From positions 62,001 to 126,000 of the forward strand of contig NC_081332.1 in NCBI RefSeq assembly GCF_022539665.2: DNA of 64,000 bases, read 5' to 3'. Position 1 is the first letter of the stretch. Each line of letters begins with the position of its first letter. This document shows, piece after piece, positions 50,291-61,875 of the stretch. The translations under genes were made by a program, and so were the position numbers. Origin of the DNA: Daphnia carinata (lineage: Eukaryota; Arthropoda; Branchiopoda; Diplostraca; Daphniidae). The notes under the pieces are model-generated. The model was not told where the DNA came from and searched no databases. It saw only the letters and a list, made by a program, of their open reading frames with translations.

Positions 50291-51094
50291 TATCTCAATG
50301 TAGTATGTGATGTGTAATTAGGTAATCAATAGCTGCTTGAAAATGTGCAAAAGGTGAAAACAGGACACGAAGAACGAACAAAATCATTTATAGCAGTAGG
50401 TTATGATTTTAATATATTTATTGGGCTCTTTGTAATTGTTAAAAGAATGGAAAATGTATAAAGAATAAATAGTATTAGAATCAATATTGAATTACAAGTC
50501 TTTGTTTTGGTCCTTGCCTCATACGATAGTTCAAGTTTGTACTATTATTCCTATAAACATTATTTATCAAATGTTAATAATAATAAACTAGTCTTCGTGG
50601 TAACATATTTTTGTTCCCAGCAACCACAAAAGCCCCGCGGAACTCATTCAGTTTCCTTATTCACAACGAATCAGTGGTCTTTACCTATGGCATAAGTATC
50701 GACAAAGGGAAGTTATAAGGGAGATGGACTGGGGGTTGGGGGAATAATCAAAGAGGGTGGACAGAACAAGGCTAAGTGCGAAAAACATTAATTTCTTGTA
50801 TTATATTAAAAAAAGCCGATAGTAGTTCAATAAACAAAAATTGTGAAAAATGAACTTTATTTAACGGGATATTAGCAATATATAAATACTAATATAATCC
50901 GAAATTAGATTGCAACCGAATAAATAATCAAAGATTAACTAACGTACATACGCTAACATTGTTTGATCTCGGCAAACCTTATAGAAGGTAACGGTTTCAG
51001 CAACCTATGTACATTCCACTTTCCACGGAATAGGAGGTTGGAAATATATTTTGAAAATAAATATAAAGTTTGTGGGAACATGGAAATTAAACGG

Positions 51095-51240
51095 AGAAAA
51101 AGGCCCAGTCAATGGAGAAAAAGGCCCACTTTTGAATTTGGAAAAAAGTGGGCCTTTTTCGTATGGGCCTTTTTCGTCTGGGCCTTTTTCGCGGGCCTTT
51201 TTCGTCTGGGCCTTTTTCGTCTGGGCCTTTTTCTCCGCCA
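51095..51240 (-). repeat. Terminal array of GAAAAAGGCCC units, right end
   Basis: Mirror copy of the left array with the same unit order, including the single GCG variant. It was therefore present before the arms were formed, or it is kept uniform by exchange between arms. Confidence 0.9.
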
Positions 51241-51546
51241 ATCTATGATAAACGCCAAGTGTAACGATCGTATCCAACACCGATTCACACCTTTCATACG
51301 TTTGTCTACATTCATTGTAAAGCCAGTAGCTGCATAAAATACAATCTGAAAAAGTGCATCGTAATAATGCCAACCAACTCGATAATAAAGTATAAAATGC
51401 AAAATTTTTGAAATACGGGAAATTACTGCAATTAAGCAAGTCTCTTACTTAACCTATTACAAGTCAGCTTACCGAATTTTATGTTAATACAAGTAGATAT
51501 TGTCATGCGCATTACCTGTTTCTCCACCATTCTTCTCATCCTACAG

Positions 51547-53851
51547 TACATCCAAATGTTATTATTGGTGAGATGTTTGCCTCCCTGGCAGACATGGAGA
51601 GCCTTATATCAACTGAAATGGAGCTCGCAAGGCATCTTGAAAATTACATTCAAGAAGAAGAAATTAGACTTAAACAACCAAGAGGGTAAGAAGAAGCTTT
51701 TTCCTGCTTGTGTTTATGAAAATAATGTCATATGTTGTTGCATGCTTTTTGGTTGCCATAGATTCCTGGAAAAATATGAAACCATGTATCAAGAAGCAAG
51801 TGAAGACGTGTCTAAGTATTTGGCTAATCCAGTCAATGCTTACTTACTAGTCAAACGCCTCACCTCTGATTGGAGGCAGGTCGAAGGAGTTATGGTGCAG
51901 AATGTTGCCTCTGGTACGCGTTTCGTAATATTCTTCTTATTTCACGCTGTAACACAATTTTTTACCAGCCATCGTACAAAACATCACGCAACATCGTAAT
52001 GTGTTAAGCTTCCCTTCTGATGAAGATTTAAACGGAACAGCTGTGGCATTAATGAGGCTGCAAGATACATATATGTTAGACGCTCATTCTTTAGCTGAAG
52101 GGAAGCTCTTAGGGAAGAAGTATTCCCGTCAGCTTACTGGTAATTTAATATGCATACATTCACCACAGCGCCTCTGTTGATTGGTGTTTTCCTCAAGCTG
52201 GAGACTGCTGGGAACTTGGCCGCCAGTCCTACATGAATGGAGATCATTACCATACCGTTCTGTGGATGAGCGAAGCTTTAAACAAGTTCATAGTCGATTC
52301 CAATGAAGCAGTAAAACGTGAAGAAATTCTCGAGCATTTGGCATTTTCTACTTATAAACAAGGTACAGAGTAAGATATGAATTAAAATTTCACAGTTTAA
52401 AGTTTCGTTTATATTGTAGGTAATGTAAATGAGGCCTTACAACTAACTCAAGAACTGCTAAGAATTGTCCCGTACCACGAACGTGCGCTTACCAATGTGA
52501 AGTATTACGAAGACATGCTTCATCAAGAAGAAGAGACGCAACCCCGCCAAGAACGCGACGAGTGTGTGATTAGCTAATTTTCCTTGGGTTTCGAAATATT
52601 GTTTCAATTTAAAGTGTTTGAATTTTGTTAGCAGGATTTAAAAAATGGAAAATTTTGATCCTACTATGTTAAAACTAAAGAAACACCCAGGTACCGCAGG
52701 AATACCCACCGATCACTGGGAGAACTATGAAAAGCTTTGCAGGCAACATTTTCGTAGATGTTAACGTAGAAGTTTCTCAAGTGAATACGCGTGATTTTTG
52801 CAGAGGTGAGGAACTAATCGATCACAAAATCGCAGCCCGTCTACGATGTCGTTTCGTTACCAATAACGTCCCGTTCTTCCTCATTCAACCCGTTAAGATG
52901 GAAGAGGCTTCGCTGAAACCATGGCTAGTTCTTTTTCACGATGTTATCACCGACGAGGAAATTGAAACTGTTAAAAAGCTGGCGCAACCCAGGGTAAGCA
53001 TCATCATAACAATAACTTAGCAAATCTCCTAATAAGTATTATACTCACAGCTACAACGAAGCACGGTGCAAAAAAGTTTGACAGGTGAAAGTGAACTAAC
53101 TAAATACCGGATCGCCAAAGCCGCCTTTTTGCAAAACAATGAACATGACCAGGTATACAAGGTAGGTTAAAACCGATTATTAGCGCACAAAGTTTCTCAC
53201 CATTATGCTCTTCATGTTTTTAAGCAGATGAATCAACGTATTGGTGATATTACTGGACTTGACATGGCTATGGCTGAAGACCTCCAAGCTTGTAATTACG
53301 GCATTGGAGGGCATTATGAGCCACACTACGATTTCGCAAGAGTACATAAGAAATTGCATTTAAAATTTACCTTATCCAATTCCTTTACTGATGGGTTTTC
53401 CTTTCTCGTCGACAGAAAGGTGAGATTCAAAAAGATTTCGGCTGGGGTAATCGAATCGCTACATGGTTGTTTTGCGTAAGTTTACATGCACCCACGAGAT
53501 TCCGATTGGATTACTGATAAACGTTTTTAATTACCACAGATGAGTGACGTTGAGGCAGGAGGGGCGACAGTTTTCCCAAAAATCAATTTGGCTGTTTGGC
53601 CTCGAAGAGAACGTGCAGCGTTCTGGTATAACCTTCACCCGAACGGTGATGGTGACGATTTGACCCAGCATGCTGCCTGTCCTGTTCTAATCGGATCTAA
53701 ATGGGGTACAGTGATATTTAATTATGGAATAACAATTTAGCCTTAAGTTTTGGCTTACGTGAAACTCGTTTCACTATCAAACAAACGGATTCATGAACGC
53801 AATCAAGAATTCCGCCGACCTTGTGGTTTGCAGTTCGACAGCGGAATGTGA
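51547..53851 (+). CDS. P4HA: Prolyl 4-hydroxylase alpha subunit, collagen type, 5' incomplete
   Basis: Exons are 51547-51685, 51762-51913, 51969-52139, 52198-52362, 52420-~52557, ~52630-52742, 52804-52993, 53051-53161, 53228-53341, 53416-53475, 53540-53705 and 53748-53851. The N-terminal dimer domain (ASLADMESL), the peptide-binding TPR domain (GDCWELGR, YHTVLWM) and the catalytic dioxygenase domain (TGLDMAMAEDLQ, NYGIGGHYEPHYDF, MSDVEAGGATVFP) are all present. Iron ligands are His and Asp of HYDF and His of QHAACPV; Lys of GSKW should bind 2-oxoglutarate. Product acts in the ER, hydroxylating collagen prolines with PDI. Oddities: the exon before 52804 ends at GC instead of GT. A TAA lies between the acceptor near 52632 and ATGGAAAATTTT, beside a six-A run. 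A signal-peptide-like MRITCFSTILLILQ at 51504 is one base out of frame with the mature part. The 42-nt last intron is tentative. Confidence 0.88.
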
Positions 53852-53859
53852 TATACTTA

Positions 53860-56310
53860 TAATTGCCAGGTGATTGGAAACTTCTCATCTCATTGGTGTC
53901 CTCTCAGAAGATAAAAGGTGTTTTAAAATGGATTACGGTAGGCCATAACCCAAAACTCGTAGTCCTTTATTTGTTCAAAAGACTAGTTATTTTGGGTTTT
54001 CCGTTTGTTGACGTCATCATAGTAAGCGGTACTAAAGTACTGTTGCTGCTATCTATCATGATACTATTTGTTATGTTTTCGTTTCGAGTCAAATGAGAAT
54101 ACCTGTTTTCCTTTATTTTCCACATTGTACATGTTGACGAGATCTTTTGTTTGGTTCCGATTGCCTCGCTCTTTGTATATTACCTTAATTTTTCTTCGAG
54201 AATAAAATCTAAAACCAGCAATTATAGTCGGGATACAAAAAAAGATAGAAAACAAAATATGAATAAATCAACATGATGGGAAACAAAAACGATAAAATCG
54301 GAAAACAAAAAGGCACACGTCAGGGTTCTAAAACTTTCATCATCACCAAATTCCTACATTATTTTTTTCTTATCCGGAACTATTTGTAAAAATTTACAGA
54401 CGTTATCGTTTAACTCCAGAGCGCAGAGATTGCGGTGTTATTTTGACGTGAACTTCGAGTTCAACTTTTAAGTAATTTGTGTTTTTGCGTCAAATGTCCG
54501 TAGATGAGTAAACTAGGTGACCATTTTGGTGGCAACTGCAAGGTGAAATTGAACTGGAAAGTTGAACTTTTTGTCGTAGAGACCAACAGTAATCCGTTTT
54601 GTGAACGGAACCGATGACGATTTTTATACCCATTTCGATGCCCTTCACACAGTGGGCACGCCTATTGTCTATGTGTCTTTACAGTCAAATAGGGCACTTT
54701 CCATTTTGGTAGCAACAGTAATCATAACCAGAAACTACAGGCCCTAGTTGCTAATAAGGGAAGAACATTAAAGCCTTGGCACGTAAAGCGTCTTAAATTA
54801 TCTTTTTTAAATAATGAGTTATTCCGTTCTTGGAGGAAAAATAAGACTTTTAGTTTGATAATCAATGACGGTAGGCTATAAACATCTCATGTCGCGTTTT
54901 AGTATTGTTTCTTTAACTCTAAAGATCTGAGGAGACGACGTTCAAACGTTGAAAAAATGAGAAACTTAATTGTTGCTATAAAATGGCCTATCTTGATTTA
55001 TAAATAAGTAGCCAATGCGGAAAACCTTTGCCATTGCTGTAAACAAAAAAATATGTTAGTAAACGTTTCGACAATATATCTCGGTTAGCGCTCGGTTGCG
55101 ATTACCTGAAACCCGAAAAACCGCATGTACCTATGCGAAAAATTGCCAATCTGTTACTACCCGGTTAGGTTAAATACGTAAAATTTTATGAGTAAGAATC
55201 GGGGTAGTAATAGGATAACCGGGTAAGAAATAGCTGTAATCGGGGTATGTAAGCGGGTTTTTGAATAAATTTATTTTGTTTTTTCATGTTGCCCCAGTTA
55301 TGCCGGAAGCAACCTCAAATGCTCATGGGCAGGCATACCAAAATCCGAAAGAACCGCATTGAATCCCAAAACAACCTAATCGATCGGCCAAAAAGCTACC
55401 CGATTGACGTTGGGCCAAGTCCTATTCTCGGTAGGCAGTCGGCATATTTTTATCCATATGCTTGTCACTTTTTGAAGGCTGGACTGGAATCCGATAACCC
55501 ATATCGTATTTCCCTTAAAGTAAAAAACCCTTAATTTTATTTGCGGTTTAAAAGGGTTAAACAAAAAAAAGTATTGTCAGAGGCCTTATCTAATAATACA
55601 ACAAGCCTTTAACCGTACATATGATTGACTTTTTGATTTGCATTATTCATGGAAGAAAGAGGTGCATAGGAAATATATCAGTAATATACATTTAAAACGA
55701 TAAACCTTTTTTTCTTCTTTAATTCGGAATTATCTAAATATTTCAACATGCTTAATTTCAACTTTGTCAATAATCTGCACATTTTTTTTACATCAATGAT
55801 TATTATAGTGCAAACAACACATACCAAACAAATATAGCATGCAAACGTCTGGCGTTGTCAGTTTTACGTATGCAAAAAAACCTCATTGTATACCGACGGG
55901 CCGTGAACGCGATCATTTTTCTGATCATTTTACCTTGCCATCTAGGAGCAAATATAGAAGCAATCAAATAAAAATTCCTGTCCCCATTTTCCCACTAAAT
56001 AGTACTGAAAATGTATTGGCATGGCCCTGTAGTCTGCAGCCCTCCACTGTAAAAAAATGATGAGGACACTGCCAGGAGTGACAGAATGAAACTCCTCTTT
56101 AGCTTATGTTTTCGAAGAATAGCACGATTTTTATTAAAACTTACTAGTACTTTTAGTGCAGTAGTTTTTATCAAAAGTATTAATTGTTACTGCGTCTATT
56201 TTGTACAGTACATACTTGCTAGGTGCATAACACAAGGCAGTGGTGTGATACGTTGTATTAAAAATTTGGCGAATTTCGATTGATGCTTTTCTGTACAGTT
56301 TATTCTAGAG
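53860..56310. other. Intergenic stretch, no supported gene
   Basis: Frames at 53863-54096, 55286-55534, 55839-56060 and 56086-56283 have no recognisable domain. 55080-55260 repeats short CCGGTTA/CGGGGTA motifs without clear structure. Confidence 0.4.
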
Positions 56311-56315
56311 GAAAC

Positions 56316-57124
56316 TGTAAAGCATCTTCCTCGTGGGAAGACTGACTTTACTGTATTAAGACAAAAGGAAATAATAACGAGCTCGGAGGCGTATTTCCCA
56401 CAATGATGGATTTATTATCCCAGATTAAGCATACTACATTAAGCAAGAACATAAAGAGAAATAAAGATACAGTAGGGAAACTAAAGAGAGAAAGAGAGAC
56501 AATTATAACCAAGTCTTACCGTGATCACACGAGTGGGTAGCGGAAAGATATCGACACGGAAGCGAACGAGATAACCTCACGCTCACGAAGTCAATTCACA
56601 ATCAAATAGATTGAACAAGTGTTTAAGAAAAAGGACAAATGCACTGTCCAAGAATAACTAAGTTCGAACAGATGCAATTTAAAGCAAGTTAAGCAAATAA
56701 AGTTACACGAAAGAGTACAGTTTACTACGCAATACTATTAACCAAAAGATAAGAGCAACAAGAATAAATTCAGGCGACTACCTTACTCAGCTGCAAGTTC
56801 TTGTCTGATCTTTATCATATTTTGGGTTCACGATTACACTTCGCATATTGGCAAATTGGTGAGTTGCTGTGCGAGTATTTGCAACCAATCAAAGATGTTT
56901 AAAATGGCGTGATAATGGTGCGATGATGGGCGCCAATCAAAGATGTTTTATAAGTGACGTGATGCTGATGACACATGGATGCGTCAGCTAGCTAGCAGGT
57001 GTTCATCTAGGTCACCCGTGTTGCGTATGTATATTGTTGCCATGGACATGTTTTATACTAATTACTTATTAAAGATACTACAGAAAGGGCATATAAGTTG
57101 AAGATGTATATTGGCTTCGTTACA
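56316..57124 (-). repeat. Probable 3' LTR, about 809 bp
   Basis: On the minus strand it would begin TGTAACGAAG and end GATGCTTTACA, giving the short inverted ends TGTAA/TTACA. It is preceded by a purine-rich CCGGGAGTGA, a possible polypurine tract. AATAAA reads on the minus strand at 56411-56416, about 95 nt before the end, fitting polyadenylation in the LTR. The second LTR is outside the window, so the boundaries are inferred. Confidence 0.55.
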
Positions 57125-57144
57125 TCACTCCCGGCGGCGTGAGA

Positions 57145-58888
57145 TTACGTCCCGTAATCAGACTGCATGCATGGGAATGGATTCGGAAGCTGGTTGCCGT
57201 GATTTGTAGGTGGGACGGCAGCATACGACCCAGCTGGTTGCCGTGATTTGTAGGTGGGACGGCAGCATACGACCCAAATGACGGTGAAAAGGCCGCAACT
57301 ATAGCAAATACGTAAGAAAAGAAGCACTAAAAGGCATAATATGCCGATGAAGAAATAGTTCTTGATCGTCTCCCACCAAGATGTATAACTTCCGACACCA
57401 GATGCCGTTACAAAAATATTTGTCGCACTAGGTCGTTGACGTAAGGTATATTCCGATGGCGGGTGTTCGTTGATTGCGGCAGCAATATCGGCCATGATGT
57501 TCACGTGATTGAGCATGTTGTCGGTATATGCCGGATTACTTTGATGCACGTAGTCGAAAAACTCGACGTTTTCGTAGCGAAAAGAGTGGGCGAGCGTCTG
57601 CTCCGGCAACACGATTGTGGCTTCAATTAATTGCCAGGTGTTGTTGCGGAAAGCGTAAGGTTTGTCGTTAAAGTTTACAAATCCGTTTGTCCAATAGCAA
57701 GGGGAATATTTTACAAGTTCCCAGCCATCGAGGTTAATTGTATAATTTTGAAATTTTGGTTGCGGTCCGCAAGAAGTCAAAATAGTATCAAATGTGACAT
57801 TTAAGGCTTTACACTGTATCAGTACGGCCGTTTTACCGAAAGCTTGTAATTTTGTGCACTTTGGTAATTGTAGTTGAGAGGCTGCTAACCATCCATTATA
57901 TTGAGCAGTTGTAACGGCTCTTTCATGTTTGGCTTTGCCACAATCGCACTGTAATAATTGAATTTGACTTGCCAATTCGTTTTCATGATCGGTTAGTTGA
58001 TCCCGAATATATTGAATATTCGCCGGTATGTTTAAATCTTCAGCGCTAGATGGCACCGAAGAGTTGTGACTGGCCACGGATTTCAAAGGAAGAAGTCCTA
58101 TTGGAGCAATTTTTCTGTACTGAAAAACAACGTGATATCGGCAACAAGTGAAAGTCTAGTTGATTTCGGTCGTCTTGAAGTCTGAAAATTTGTTTTATTC
58201 CAGGTAATTGCATCAACTTGCCGATACCTTCTTCGACAAGCCGGGTAATTGCTTTAGTTTTCTGTGTGTAGGTTTTGTCCCAAATCAGAGTTAAATGATT
58301 ATGTGACAAATTTCCCGACGTAGCGGAAGCAATTCCGATAGGTGTTGAAAAATCCGCATTCTCCTTTTGTTGGAAAAGTTGAATTTTATCGAGAACACAG
58401 TTTAATGTTTCGGAATCGATTGTTTGCAACCAATATCCAGAAATATCGGGTTCATCGTCGAACACAAATTTGCCATCCGAAAAAGTCATTCGTTGATTGT
58501 CGCACCTTTTATTGTTTATCATTTCGTTGCACTCGGCAGGTGTTGTATCGATGGAAATTTTATCTGGCACGATCACTGTTTGTCCGAAAAAATTCATTGT
58601 GATACGTCTTATATTTTTCCAGCGGGCACAAATATATCCCGGAAACTTGATTGCAGCACGTTCTTCACTATATACGGCATATTTTACACTGATGGCACGA
58701 TTTTCGGCAGATTTCGGCTGACAATTCGCGTCAGAGAATTGAAGAATTCCCATCTTCGACGGCTCCGAACAATCGCACACGGTTGCTTCAAATGCTCGGG
58801 AATGTAACCCGTGAAGGCACAATAACAGCAGAAATGGAAATAGAGACATTTCTAAATACGGAAGAATATATATAAAAAAAACATACAA
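57145..58888 (-). pseudogene. Envelope-like glycoprotein of the retroelement, frameshifted
   Basis: Two minus-strand frames, 58888-58046 and 58086-57145, overlap and differ by one frame, so the coding sequence is broken near 58085. The likely start is ATG at 58849 after a pyrimidine-rich acceptor (TTCCGTATTTAG), giving a signal peptide MSLFPFLLLLCLHG. Many cysteines are in the ectodomain. Near the C-terminus is a strong membrane span (FIGILCLLVLLFLRI) and a short cytoplasmic tail, so the topology is that of a type I viral glycoprotein. The overall pattern resembles glycoproteins that arthropod retroelements have taken from negative-strand RNA viruses (chuvirus or rhabdovirus type), but this is an impression from motif spacing. 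A 44-bp tandem duplication changes the tail. The break could also be a sequencing error. Confidence 0.65.
57189..57276. repeat. 44-bp perfect tandem duplication in env tail
   Basis: GCTGGTTGCCGTGATTTGTA and the following 24 bases are repeated exactly at 57189-57232 and 57233-57276. 44 is not a multiple of three, so the tail is read in two different frames in the two copies. Confidence 0.95.
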
Positions 58889-59429
58889 GAATAAAAGAGA
58901 ACAATGTAACTGACAAACATATATAACTTTATCATGTGGGTGTTATAACATAGAATCAAACACGAGAAGAAAAGAAGTAAGAAAAACGAAAGTGAAAAAT
59001 AGTCTACGGCTTTTGAAAGGTCAACTTATTTTTCCGTCGGCTTTTCCTAGTTAGCTACGGCAAAAGGGAAGAAAAATATAGGGCACTGGAATATAACTGT
59101 GTTTTCGGGGGGAAGAAAATTTTATCCATCATAATAACTAGTATCGTTGGAAAGAGGAGAAGATATGCTTAATTATCGAAAAGAGAAAACAATAAAATAT
59201 AATATAGTTTAGCGGGGAGGACGAGAAGAAAAACGTTTAAAAGTTTGCGGCGGAAAAAGTTTTTGCCGTGAAAGGTCACGCGCAGTGTTCGAATTTTTTC
59301 CTAAGTTCTAACAATGCGGTCGGGATAGCGCATAAATGAAAAAGTATACTACGGCACACAAGGAAAGATGCAGTTAACGGGAACAATCGGTATGTTTCGC
59401 AATCTTTTACGCCAGGTGTAAAATATTAG

Positions 59430-59500
59430 CTAATAGCTCAATGATAGCGCTCTCAGCTGTGACGCCAAAGGTCTGAGGTTCGAATCCCCAGTTTGACTAG
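59430..59500 (+). repeat. tRNA-like sequence in the env-accessory spacer
   Basis: TAGCTCAATGA (A box) and GAGGTTCGAATCCCC (B box/T arm) on the plus strand with tRNA-like spacing. The loop between them, CTGTGAC, would give anticodon GTG. The acceptor stem does not pair, so it is a SINE head or tRNA relic. Confidence 0.4.
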
Positions 59501-60335
59501 ACAACTCATCATTTGCAAAGTAGCTGCTATATAAAGCTACAAGAATGCGTGCGTATAATTTTGGCAAATATATATATATATATGATGAAACAGAAAGATG
59601 CGAAGTTAGATTTTTTCCTAAGTTCAACATAGTGAGAAAGGAAGAGACAAAGAGAATGGAAGGAAGAGATAGAGAGAAAGAATGTGATATATGAGAAGAA
59701 ATGGAAATTATCGCTCAAGGCGTGAAACAAGGCCATATGCTCCAGACATATTGTGTTGAAAATGAGACATGTTACTTGCCCTGTGGCAAAATGTAGCGGC
59801 AATATTAACGCGTATAAATGGGGCGTATATTGTTTATGGAAAAGAAGGAATAGAAGGTAAAAAAAAAATTCTACCTGGCGCGAGAGAGAGAAAGAATAGT
59901 AATAGGGGAAATGGAAAATGCGAGAATGCATTTTCGGCTACTTGTGTCATTTGCCTGAAAGAAGTCTTTCGCGGATAACGTGTGGCGAATAGGCAGACAA
60001 AATTTTACTTTTTTTTTATTTTATTATAAGGATGGAAGTTGGGCTGTTTCCTAACCGGACAGATGGACAAGTTATGCATGTAGCATATACTTATTCGTCT
60101 TTTTGCCTAAGGTAATAAGGTTCTTTATAACCTTTATTTTATTTTGGTTGTTTTAATTATAATGGTTCCCTCCCTATTCTTAGTTTTTATCTACTGAAGA
60201 GATGGGACGGTTTAGCTACGGCCTATTTTTATTGATATGTAACGTGAAAGGAAAACAGATTACATAGCATAGGTAACGACTACATTGGTATAATTAAAAA
60301 CTGGTGTTGGTGTTTTTCTTCTGCTTTCTTTTTCT

Positions 60336-60773
60336 TCAGTAGGCTGGTGGATAGCGATGTTCATTGCAATGGAGGCATAGGTCGTCATCCGCCCAGCTTT
60401 CGGCTGCCCATCCAAAAAGCGGTGGATGTCGATTCGCGGCATCCAGATCCAGTATTTCTTTAAAGCGTTCCGTCGCTTTTCGCCATTTTCCAAGTTCGAT
60501 ACATCGAACTAATCCTAGAGTGAGCGAGCGTGTTACGTCGTCTAGTTCCTCCTGAAGTTCCCTGATGCGTCTCTGAAAGGCTTCCACCGGATTTAGTTCA
60601 GGTGCGGCTGGTTCTGCTGCGGCTGCGGCTGGTACGGCGGCTTCCTGTGGTGGCACGATTGCAGCGTCAGGATCGATTGCTGGTTCTTCGGCAGCGCGAA
60701 CCTGTGGCTGATTGTGCCGGCACGCCCGTTTCACGGCGGGTGCTCCCGAACGGTTGCTCTGGTTTTCGGCCAT
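60336..60773 (-). CDS. Accessory ORF 2 of the retroelement (145 residues)
   Basis: ATG at 60773 (MAENQSNRSG). The frame also opens at an upstream TTG, but the ATG sits 93 nt below a TATA box. The N-terminal half is Ala/Pro-rich and disordered, with a basic KRACRHNQ stretch. A helical segment (FQRRIRELQEELDDV) follows, then the conserved core W-x-x-A-x-x-x-F-K-x-ILDLD-x-A-x-RHPPL-x-x-W-x-x-E-x-W near residues 95-132, and a His/Cys-containing tail (LCLHCNEHRY). The core is shared with accessory ORF 1 and I recognise it in no described family. It could be a trans-acting regulator or an RNA- or host-interacting protein. Both are guesses. Confidence 0.7.
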   Translation of the reverse strand: MAENQSNRSGAPAVKRACRHNQPQVRAAEEPAIDPDAAIVPPQEAAVPAAAAAEPAAPELNPVEAFQRRIRELQEELDDVTRSLTLGLVRCIELGKWRKATERFKEILDLDAANRHPPLFGWAAESWADDDLCLHCNEHRYPPAY

Positions 60774-60866
60774 TGTGGATATTTTAACTTTCTTTGGTTG
60801 TTTGTTCAAAGCGTCTCTTAGCTGAGGATAGCTGTGAGTGTAGGTTTGCGAGGAGATGTGCCCTGA

Positions 60867-60874
60867 CTTTTATA
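60867..60874 (-). promoter_or_regulatory. TATA box of accessory ORF 2
   Basis: TATAAAAG on the minus strand, 93 nt before the ATG. A start about 30 nt downstream would fall near CTACACTCACAG. The equivalent position before accessory ORF 1 has the same motif. Confidence 0.6.
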
Positions 60875-60899
60875 GTCAGAAAATCCTCATCGGCTGTTC

Positions 60900-61870
60900 A
60901 CACCCGTTTTTGAGTTTGGTTTATGTTTTCAACATCTTCATCATTCCTTGGTGTCAGTTGAATTGTTTCTTAATGTCTCTATTTTCGCTTATTTGGCGTA
61001 AAAGAAACAGCGATTGGTTTTTTCTTTCCCACCGTTCGAATCGTGATTCGTTTCTTTCCGCCACTTGGTTGGTTTATTGGATTATTTTAGTGTGTTAAAG
61101 GTAATAGAGAAATAAGAAAAAGTGAAGGAAGACAACAATACAGGTGAGGTTAATTGTTACAAGGTTTTAAAGCTGTCATGTCGAATACGTATTTAGAGAC
61201 TTGTCGGCATTATCTTGGATAGATATCGATTGAATGGCTTATGCGCATAGCCTGCGACGGCGACTCGGGAGCACCGCGCTCCACACCCGTTACCACCTTA
61301 ACTATTACAAATCGCAAGGTAAGCTTTTCGGTTTACCATTCACGAAGTTTGATTAACTTCCAGGTAATAAAGGTGACCTGATGTCACTAAACATTTATTT
61401 TTCGTGTTTTATCTTAATTATTTTTTTTTTCTTCCAAACGGATGGGGTTTTTGTGTGGCCTCGAGCGTTGGCTAGGTGGCTCAGTTGGTATAGCCTCTGC
61501 CTACGACTCGGGAGTCTCGAGTTCTAGACTCGCCAACGTCTCTTCTTTTTTCTTTTTCTTGGTGAGTGCTTAACGCTCCCATGATTTATTTTTCCTTTTG
61601 CCATGGCGCATATTCTGCCTTCGGCATTTATTTTCGATGTTTTATTTTTCGTCAAATGGCGGTTTTTAACACAGCCATTTCTCATTTGTTTGGTTGTTTA
61701 CTTGTTGAAAACCCCAAAATTTTTTGTTGCATATTTCTACTATGTTTATTCGATTGATTTGATTAACATAAGAAGGGAAAAAGCACAAGCGCGTTCTAAA
61801 CTATTGACAACATATTGACTACGTTATTAGGAAAAACAAAAGTGTTCTTCCGTTTCCTTCTTTTCTTCTT
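60900..61870. other. Spacer between accessory ORFs
   Basis: No supported coding sequence. Holds the tRNA-like sequence at 61466-61545. Short frames at 61566-61818 show no motif. Confidence 0.4.
61466..61545 (+). repeat. tRNA-like sequence with Pol III features
   Basis: CGTTGGC and GCCAACG can pair perfectly as an acceptor-like stem. TGGCTCAGTTGG fits the A box and GAGTTCTAGACTC resembles a T arm. The anticodon-like loop is CTACGAC (ACG, arginine-like). T runs follow within 15 nt, suitable for Pol III termination. About four extra bases sit between the acceptor strand and the D arm, so it is not a standard tRNA. Confidence 0.4.
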
Positions 61871-61875
61871 CCGCC

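Larger units (their letters stand above)
44633..51243. mobile_element. Giant foldback-type palindromic element, 6.6 kb
   Basis: Two arms of about 3.25 kb are reverse complements of each other, separated by a spacer of about 38 nt near 47888-47925. TATGATAA stands immediately outside both ends (44625-44632 and 51244-51251), which fits an 8-bp target duplication. The termini carry GGCCCAGAC/GAAAAA arrays. Long arms with terminal simple repeats recall foldback elements. An in-place inverted duplication would not make matching flanks. No transposase was recognised, so it would be mobilised by proteins made elsewhere or by an unrecognised product of the internal gene-like modules. Confidence 0.75.
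47926..51243 (-). repeat. Right arm of the palindrome
   Basis: Reverse complement of the left arm. The two arms have diverged enough to show independent mutations, so the palindrome is not a fresh assembly artefact of one read folding back. Confidence 0.9.

Noticed and set aside
44633-51243. CRISPR-like or satellite array at the GAAAAAGGCCC repeats
   Set aside because: Units are adjacent without unique spacers, and the DNA is eukaryotic; the arrays are the element termini.
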